A stretch of 11,202 nt of DNA, taken from the NCBI GenBank assembly GCA_008933525.1, contig WBUV01000065.1, forward strand, positions 1 through 11,202, in the 5' to 3' direction. The DNA comes from Bacteroidales bacterium (GTDB taxonomy: Bacteria; Bacteroidota; Bacteroidia; Bacteroidales; Tenuifilaceae). Of this stretch, positions 6,318-11,202 are shown one piece after another. Under the pieces are notes generated by a model. The model saw only the letters and a list, made by a program, of their open reading frames with translations. It ran no database searches and was not told the DNA's origin. Positions within the stretch are counted from its first letter, which is position 1; each line of letters opens with the position of its first letter. Position numbers and translations under genes: made by a program.

Positions 6318-7199
6318 ATGGCACACCGTTCAGGTTTCGTCAATATAATTGGAAGTCCAAACGTAGGAAAATCCACACTAATGAATGCTTTGGTTGGAGA
6401 AAGACTATCAATTATCACCAGCAAGGCACAAACCACCCGTCATCGAATTATGGGTATTGTGAATGGTGAAGATTTCCAGATCGTTTACTCCGACACTCCA
6501 GGTATTCTAAAGCCCGCCTACAAGCTGCAATCGGCAATGATGAAGTTTGTGGAATCGGCTCTTGAAGATGCTGATGTTATTCTTTATATCACCGATACCA
6601 TAGAAACTCCAAACAAAAACGAAGAGTTTTTAAATAGACTTAAGCAGCTAGGCACTCCAATTATTTTGGCAATTAACAAGGTCGATTTATCTGACCAAGA
6701 AAAAGTTGCAGCACTAGTTGCTCAGTGGGCTGAGATTATTCCTGAAGCAAAAATCCTTCCCATATCGGCATTGCATAAGTTTAACACCGAGGCGCTAATT
6801 AAAATGATTAGCGAACAGTTACCTGAAGGGCCTGAGTTCTTCCCTAAGGATACACTTACCGATAAAACTTTGAGGTTTTTTGCATCGGAGATTATTCGTG
6901 AGAAAGTTCTAACCACCTATCAAAAGGAAATCCCTTACTCCGTGGAGGTTGATATTGAGGAGTACAACGAGGAAACTAGGATTGATAGGATTAGAGCAAT
7001 TATCTACGTTGATAGAGAATCGCAAAAATCCATTGTGATTGGACATCAAGGTAAAATGCTTAAAAAGGTAGGTACCGAAGCTCGTTTAGACTTGGAGAAG
7101 TTCTTGGAAAAAAAGGTTTTCCTCGAACTGTTTGTAAAAGTTGACCCCAACTGGCGCAACGACGACAAAAAGCTAAAACGCTTCGGGTATAATTCATAA
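6318..7199 (+). CDS. era: GTPase Era
   Basis: A 293-residue protein with the full Era layout. The N-terminal GTPase domain has G1 GSPNVGKST at 12-20, the G2 region QTTRHR with a conserved Thr near 39-40, G3 DTPG at 59-62, G4 NKVD at 120-123 and G5 ISALHKFN from 149. The C-terminal KH domain has the loop IGHQGKMLKK at 241-250, followed by LEKKVFLELFVKVDPNWR. Era binds the 3' end of 16S rRNA and assists 30S subunit maturation; it is usually essential and associates peripherally with the inner membrane. Length is normal and no motif is degraded. It follows rluB by 45 bases without an evident promoter, suggesting cotranscription, and precedes der by 170 bases containing a palindromic element. Confidence 0.96.
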   Translation: MAHRSGFVNIIGSPNVGKSTLMNALVGERLSIITSKAQTTRHRIMGIVNGEDFQIVYSDTPGILKPAYKLQSAMMKFVESALEDADVILYITDTIETPNKNEEFLNRLKQLGTPIILAINKVDLSDQEKVAALVAQWAEIIPEAKILPISALHKFNTEALIKMISEQLPEGPEFFPKDTLTDKTLRFFASEIIREKVLTTYQKEIPYSVEVDIEEYNEETRIDRIRAIIYVDRESQKSIVIGHQGKMLKKVGTEARLDLEKFLEKKVFLELFVKVDPNWRNDDKKLKRFGYNS

Positions 7200-7233
7200 A
7201 AGATGTGAGGTACTGGTTGTTATAGATTATTCT

Positions 7234-7298
7234 TTTTTCATTCCTGCGTAAGTAGAAATCCACTCTAATGGATTCCGCATCAAGTGCGGAATGAAAAA
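7234..7298. repeat. REP-like imperfect palindromic element between era and der
   Basis: Outer arms TTTTTCATTCC (7234-7244) and GGAATGAAAAA (7288-7298) are perfect 11-base inverted repeats. Inside, AATCCA (7257-7262) pairs with TGGATT (7269-7274), and ATTCCGCA (7272-7279) with TGCGGAAT (7285-7292) around a five-base loop. The left half TTCCTGC...GTAGAAA (7241-7258) forms a poorer matching hairpin. The design of two hairpins facing each other, beginning CATTCC and ending GGAATG, resembles dispersed REP/BIME-like intergenic repeats. There is no T run after the stem on either strand, so it is not a standard terminator. It may be structured RNA, a processing site or a decayed non-autonomous element; a genome-wide search would tell. 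Confidence 0.6.
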
Positions 7299-7369
7299 CC
7301 GACTAACTTAATACCCTATTTATCTAAATTTCTTGCATCTAATTTCTGAAATCAAACATTAAACTAATT

Positions 7370-8686
7370 ATGGGAAATATATTAGCAATAGTAGGCCGCC
7401 CGAATGTTGGGAAATCAACATTCTTCAATCGCTTAGTCTCTGGGCGACATGCCATTGTTGACCAGGTAGCAGGTGTTACCCGCGATAGAATTTACGGCAA
7501 GTCTGATTGGAACGGAGTGGAATTCTCAATTATTGATACGGGTGGTTACGTGGTTAACTCCGACGATATTTTTGAGGAGGAAATCCGTAAACAGGTAAAA
7601 TTGGCCATTGAAGAAGCCGATTCAATTCTATTCCTTGTCGACGTTAAGGTTGGCATTACCGATATGGACCAAGCTGTGGCCGAGATTCTTCGTAAATCGA
7701 AGAAAAAAGTTTATCTCGTTGCCAATAAAGTTGACAACAACGATTTGCAATACGACGCAAACGAGTTTTACCGTTTTGGACTAGGTAAACCGTTCTGCAT
7801 ATCATCAATCAGCGGTTCGGGAACTGGCGATTTGCTCGATGAAGTGGTTAAAAACTTTGACAATGCGCCAGAAGAAGAAGAGAAGAATTTAGATATTCCA
7901 AAGATTGCCTTTGTTGGTAGACCAAATGTTGGAAAATCGTCACTCATAAATGCGCTTATTGGCGAGGAACGTAACATTGTTACACCAATTGCAGGTACAA
8001 CCCGCGATGCAGTTGATACGCATTACAACAAGTTTGGGCACAACTTCATAATTGTTGATACTGCGGGTTTACGTCGCAAAACAAAGGTGCACGAGGACTT
8101 GGAGTTTTACTCCGTGATGCGCTCAATCCGCACAATTGAGAGTTCCGATGTTTGCTTGCTCCTACTCGATGCTACACTTGGGTTAGAGGGTCAGGATTTG
8201 AATATTTTCAACCTAATTGTAAAGAATAAAAAGGGCGTTGTTATTGTTGTAAACAAATGGGACTTGGTTGAAAAGGATAACAAAACCACAGTTGAGTACA
8301 CCAACCTGATTAAGGAGAGAATTGCTCCTTTCCAGGATGTTCCAATTGTTTTTGCATCGGCATTAACCAAGCAACGAATCCACAAGGTTCTTGAAACAGT
8401 TACAGAGGTTTACCAAAACCGCAAGAAAAAAATTGCCACATCCAAGTTGAACGATTTCTTGCAAACAGCGCTCGAAATTCAACAGCCCCCTGCTTACAAA
8501 GGCAAGTATATTAAGATTAAATATGTAACCCAACTGCCGACACAAACACCTTCGTTTGCATTCTTCTGCAACTTACCCCAGTATATCCGCGAACCATACA
8601 AACGTTATATGGAAAACAAGTTGCGCGAAACATTCAATTTCTCTGGAGTTCCATTACAGATATACTTTAGAGCAAAATCGAAATAA
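7370..8686 (+). CDS. der: Ribosome-assembly GTPase Der (EngA)
   Basis: A 438-residue protein with two tandem GTPase domains, the defining trait of Der. Domain 1 has GRPNVGKST at 9-17, DTGG at 56-59 and NKVD at 119-122. Domain 2 has GRPNVGKSS at 183-191, DTAG at 230-233 followed by LRRK, and NKWD at 295-298 with FASAL at 338-342. The C-terminal part from about 365, with [20 protein letters not shown], is the KH-like domain. Der acts in late assembly of the 50S subunit and is generally essential. All motifs are intact and the length is typical. ATG 7370 gives the family N-terminus directly before G1. It follows era on the same strand but after 170 bases with a palindromic element; no clear TAnnTTTG promoter was found, so transcription may continue from upstream. 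Confidence 0.96.
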   Translation: MGNILAIVGRPNVGKSTFFNRLVSGRHAIVDQVAGVTRDRIYGKSDWNGVEFSIIDTGGYVVNSDDIFEEEIRKQVKLAIEEADSILFLVDVKVGITDMDQAVAEILRKSKKKVYLVANKVDNNDLQYDANEFYRFGLGKPFCISSISGSGTGDLLDEVVKNFDNAPEEEEKNLDIPKIAFVGRPNVGKSSLINALIGEERNIVTPIAGTTRDAVDTHYNKFGHNFIIVDTAGLRRKTKVHEDLEFYSVMRSIRTIESSDVCLLLLDATLGLEGQDLNIFNLIVKNKKGVVIVVNKWDLVEKDNKTTVEYTNLIKERIAPFQDVPIVFASALTKQRIHKVLETVTEVYQNRKKKIATSKLNDFLQTALEIQQPPAYKGKYIKIKYVTQLPTQTPSFAFFCNLPQYIREPYKRYMENKLRETFNFSGVPLQIYFRAKSK

Positions 8687-8713
8687 CCAATTAAGCAATG
8701 TAAAATGATTTAA

Positions 8714-8747
8714 TGCAGCGTATCCTGAATTATCGGGATACGCTGTA
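8714..8747. terminator. Hairpin between convergent der and glycosyltransferase genes
   Basis: CAGCGTATCC (8716-8725) and GGATACGCTG (8736-8745) form a perfect 10-base stem that can be extended inward by T-G, G-C and A-T pairs and outward by G-T and T-A. It lies 27 bases after the der stop, between convergent genes. Neither side has a strong T tract, so it may be a weak bidirectional terminator or a 3'-protecting hairpin. Confidence 0.55.
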
Positions 8748-8810
8748 ATACTATAAATCAACCCGCTAAAGCCAAAATGCTTAATTGAGGTTTTGAATAA
8801 ACATTCAGAA

Positions 8811-9731
8811 TTAATACTCGAACTTTTTCCACTTAGGAGTGTAAACCTTTGCCAATAACGACAACTTGTAGATATCGAGCAGAATTATTGGAGGATTGCT
8901 ATTGCATAGCCTATTCTTAATTACAGGCGTTAGCACTTTGAAAACCCAGCGTAATGGGTAAAGCATTCCAATATGGCGGAGAAATCTGAAAACACTTAGC
9001 AGTTTAATTGATTTTTCAATTTCCCTCCTCATGCAAGGCATAATGTGCAATATTCTGGCTAAGTTCAATACACCCTGCTCTGTTTTGACCAGAAATTCAT
9101 AATTTGGATCTAACCCTAAGTGCACTGTTGGATTATCGATGTGAAGTATTTCTACCTGATGCTTCTTTAAATCAAGACCCAACAAAGTATCCTCGTGCCC
9201 ATAGCCCGATAGTTCCTCGTTAAATCTAATTTTATGAAAAGTATCGTACTCAATTAAAAAGTTTCCGCTAATAAAGGAACTGTATGGATTAACCTGACGG
9301 AAGAAAGCAGTTTTACATTCTCGAGCAACACCATACTTCCACCGCAGTAAAAGTTCGTTCCGGAATGGTTTTGGGCCATACTTTCGTCCACCACAAATAA
9401 CCTTAGCTTTACTCAAATTATCGATATAACGCTTAAGGTAATCTGGATCATCAACAATAACATCGCAATCCAAAAACAACAACCATTGCCCGGTGGCAAT
9501 ATCGGCTAAACGGTTACGAATTTTAGAACGACCAATATTAAAGTCGAAATCTAAATAATTAACATTGCTCCTCGAAGCCAAAAGAGAATTTCTTTGGCGG
9601 AAAAATGCTTGAGAATGATCATCAAAAAGCAATACCTCAACCGGATAGTTAATATGATTTGCCTGTTTCAGCAACTCATCAACAAGTTCTGTTACATCGA
9701 AATTATATATTGGTATGCAAATTGAAATCAT
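8811..9731 (-). CDS. Family 2 glycosyltransferase
   Basis: A 306-residue protein with a GT-A fold of the GT2 type. It starts MISICIPIYNFDVTELVDEL, the usual first strand, followed by LLFDDHS (D37-D38) for nucleotide-sugar binding. GRSKIRNRLADIATGQWLLFLDCD leads to the metal-binding D88-C-D90, and GYGHEDTLLGLDL at 176-188 supplies the acceptor-side ED motif. These families transfer a sugar from a nucleotide donor to a lipid, glycan or protein. Substrate cannot be told from sequence. The C-terminal third (about 220-306) is basic and weakly hydrophobic, including FRFLRHIGMLYPLRWVFKVLTPVI, which may lie on the membrane, but there is no clear transmembrane pair. It stands alone between convergent der and upstream rmuC, with its own promoter and no other polysaccharide genes nearby. 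Confidence 0.85.
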   Translation of the reverse strand: MISICIPIYNFDVTELVDELLKQANHINYPVEVLLFDDHSQAFFRQRNSLLASRSNVNYLDFDFNIGRSKIRNRLADIATGQWLLFLDCDVIVDDPDYLKRYIDNLSKAKVICGGRKYGPKPFRNELLLRWKYGVARECKTAFFRQVNPYSSFISGNFLIEYDTFHKIRFNEELSGYGHEDTLLGLDLKKHQVEILHIDNPTVHLGLDPNYEFLVKTEQGVLNLARILHIMPCMRREIEKSIKLLSVFRFLRHIGMLYPLRWVFKVLTPVIKNRLCNSNPPIILLDIYKLSLLAKVYTPKWKKFEY

Positions 9732-9791
9732 ACAGATTTTGTGAAATAACTGATAGAGTATAGACTACACGAAACATAAAAAGTTAAAAAG

Positions 9792-9822
9792 CAAATATCA
9801 AAATTTATTGATAGTATTCAAA
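9792..9822 (-). promoter_or_regulatory. Probable promoter of the glycosyltransferase gene
   Basis: On the minus strand TTTG (9822-9819), a 19-base spacer and GATATTTG (9799-9792) match the Bacteroidota -33/-7 pattern TTTG-N19-TAnnTTTG except for G in place of the first T. Transcription would start near 9785, about 55 bases before the ATG at 9731. It lies directly after the rmuC stop, so the glycosyltransferase need not depend on rmuC transcription. Confidence 0.5.
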
Positions 9823-9843
9823 TGCAAAAACAAAAAAAGATGA

Positions 9844-11202
9844 TTATTCCTCTAAACTATTATTCATTTCATCGGGAATACTCTTTTTGGCCTTCGCGCC
9901 AAGCTCTTTAAGTTGCTGGGCTTGTGTTATTAAACTTCCTCGGCCATCCTTTAGCTGTCCGAGAGCCGATTCATAGGATTTTTGGGCGCGTCCAATATTC
10001 TCACCAATGGATTTGAAATTCTCAATGAAACTTACAAACTTATCGTAAAGGCGGCCTCCTCTTTCGGCAATATCAATTGCATTCCTATTCTGATACTCGC
10101 GTTGCCACAAATCAAAAATTAACTTTAGAGCAGCAATGAGGTTTGTCGGACTTATAAGCAGAACTCTTTTATCATACGCATAGTTCCATATAGAATGATC
10201 TGCCTCCATCGCAATCATAAACGCTGGCTCAATGGGAATAAACATCATTACAAAATCAACGGAACCAACCAAATCGGAGTAATTCTTTCCTGAGAGACCA
10301 TCGATATGACTTCGAAGCGATCGCAGCAGGTCGTCAACAGCCTTTTTCTGCTCATCTTTGCTGGACGAAGAGCAGTAACGTTCATAAGCAATTAGCGACA
10401 CCTTTGAGTCGATTACAACTTTTCGCTTATCGGGGTACGAAATAATTACATCGGGCTGGAAACGTTTTCCTTCTGTATCCTTAAATGATTCCTGAGTTGT
10501 ATACTCGCGTCCTTTCACCAAGCCCGATCGTTCCAGAATCGATTCCAATATCATTTCGCCCCAATTTCCCTGCGTTTTAACCTGTCCCTTTAAGGCTTCA
10601 GTAAGATTTTTTGCCTCTTGGCTAATTGCATGGTTCAACTCACTCAACTCCTTTACCTTCTCCCCTAGCGAAAATCGCTCACGGCTTTCCTTTTCATACA
10701 CATCCTGGACTTGCTTCTGAAATTGCTTGATATTATCATCGAGGGGCTTAAGCAACCTGTCGATGTTTTCCTGGTTAATTTTGGTAAATCGTTGCGACTT
10801 ATCTTCCAAAATCTGATCGGCGAGCAACTTAAATTCCTTGGAAAACTGATTGCCAATTTCATCCAAATCCTTTCGTTGTTTCTCTAGCGACTCATTTAAG
10901 TACTTATTCTCCTTTTCCAGCTCTATTGCGCGAATTCGAGTTAAGTTCAAAGTTTCAGTCACCCTTAAAAGTTCTCCCTTCAGCGCATCGCACTCCAACT
11001 TAAATTGTTCAGTCTGCTCGTTTGCTCCTTGATACTTAGTTTGAAACACTGAAAGCTGAGAGGCAATACCGAAACGCTCGTCATCCTTACTCTTAATATC
11101 CAACTGCAGTTGCTTTATGAGCTCTTCGCTTCGTCTAAGGCGATCGTTCGCAATGTTTAGTTCAGAGCTTAATGCTACCATTGCTGTATTCAAATCTTCA
11201 AC
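9844..11202 (-). CDS. rmuC: DNA recombination protein RmuC, 5' end outside window
   Basis: 452 codons are visible and the frame stays open to the right edge; a TTG at 11193 is an internal codon more likely than a true start. Numbering from that TTG, residues 1 to about 200 are predicted coiled coil rich in Leu, Glu, Lys and Gln. The RmuC domain follows: KTQGNWGEMILESILERSGL at 206-225, RFQPDVIISYPDKRKVVIDSK at 244-264, VMMFIPIEPAF, LLISPTNLIAALKLIFDLW and GGRLYDKFVSFIENF. The PDV...IDSK pattern (D248, D262, K264) looks like the PD-(D/E)xK nuclease core proposed for RmuC. In E. coli loss of rmuC increases inversion between short inverted repeats, hence the name. Most homologues begin with one membrane segment, which is not seen here and is presumably in the missing part. 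Confidence 0.9.
   Translation of the reverse strand, partial: VEDLNTAMVALSSELNIANDRLRRSEELIKQLQLDIKSKDDERFGIASQLSVFQTKYQGANEQTEQFKLECDALKGELLRVTETLNLTRIRAIELEKENKYLNESLEKQRKDLDEIGNQFSKEFKLLADQILEDKSQRFTKINQENIDRLLKPLDDNIKQFQKQVQDVYEKESRERFSLGEKVKELSELNHAISQEAKNLTEALKGQVKTQGNWGEMILESILERSGLVKGREYTTQESFKDTEGKRFQPDVIISYPDKRKVVIDSKVSLIAYERYCSSSSKDEQKKAVDDLLRSLRSHIDGLSGKNYSDLVGSVDFVMMFIPIEPAFMIAMEADHSIWNYAYDKRVLLISPTNLIAALKLIFDLWQREYQNRNAIDIAERGGRLYDKFVSFIENFKSIGENIGRAQKSYESALGQLKDGRGSLITQAQQLKELGAKAKKSIPDEMNNSLEE

Noticed and set aside
7060..7263. 67-codon minus-strand open frame across the era 3' end and the gap
   Set aside because: Most of it is antisense to the era KH domain and the rest runs into the palindromic element; no promoter or family resemblance.
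7234..7298. Intrinsic terminator for era
   Set aside because: The stems are followed by A runs rather than T runs on either strand, and the T run precedes the structure, so it does not fit a standard terminator.
11193..11202. TTG at 11193 as a true rmuC start with loss of the membrane anchor
   Set aside because: The frame remains open to the window edge, so truncation of the view is a simpler explanation than loss of the N-terminus.

Overview
The window is chromosomal DNA from a member of the Bacteroidota, probably Bacteroidales or a near relative. Four things point there: several promoters of the Bacteroidota type (TAnnTTTG -7 box) just upstream of genes, the near absence of Shine-Dalgarno sequences, an RsuA/RluB-type pseudouridine synthase with a long charged N-terminal extension as is common in this phylum, and the protein families themselves. 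No rRNA, tRNA, CRISPR array, insertion sequence or phage gene was seen.

Layout from left to right. (1) Positions 1-382, minus strand: the 5' part of an unrecognised AT-rich gene with an N-terminal membrane anchor; its end lies outside the window. It is divergent from (2) a two-gene operon, lolD (ATPase of the lipoprotein-release transporter) and a DUF2400/TIGR02757 gene, joined by a one-base TAATG stop/start overlap. (3) Positions about 1950-3709: a very AT-rich two-gene cassette with its own promoter and again a TAATG overlap. It encodes a zinc metallopeptidase of the ImmA/IrrE (COG2856) type and a PIN-like nuclease resembling DUF4411. This is a toxin-antitoxin-like or defence-like module and the most accessory-looking part of the window. 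(4) Positions 3807-8686, plus strand: a run of RNA-modification and ribosome-assembly genes, namely trmN6 (tRNA methyltransferase), an rluB-like rRNA pseudouridine synthase, era and der. A REP-like palindromic element lies between era and der, and a strong hairpin follows der. (5) Positions 8811-11202, minus strand: a family 2 glycosyltransferase and rmuC, which is cut by the right edge.

TrmN6, RluB, Era and Der all act on tRNA, rRNA or assembling ribosomal subunits, so the centre of the window is a translation-machinery cluster. The nuclease/peptidase pair interrupts this housekeeping stretch and is the best candidate for horizontal acquisition. It matches a known gene arrangement, so I do not claim a wholly new system. 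The less explained items are the dispersed-repeat-like element at 7234-7298, the hairpin with a six-codon ORF in the rluB leader, the repeat-bearing extension of the pseudouridine synthase, and a possible DNA-glycosylase-like fold in the DUF2400 protein.
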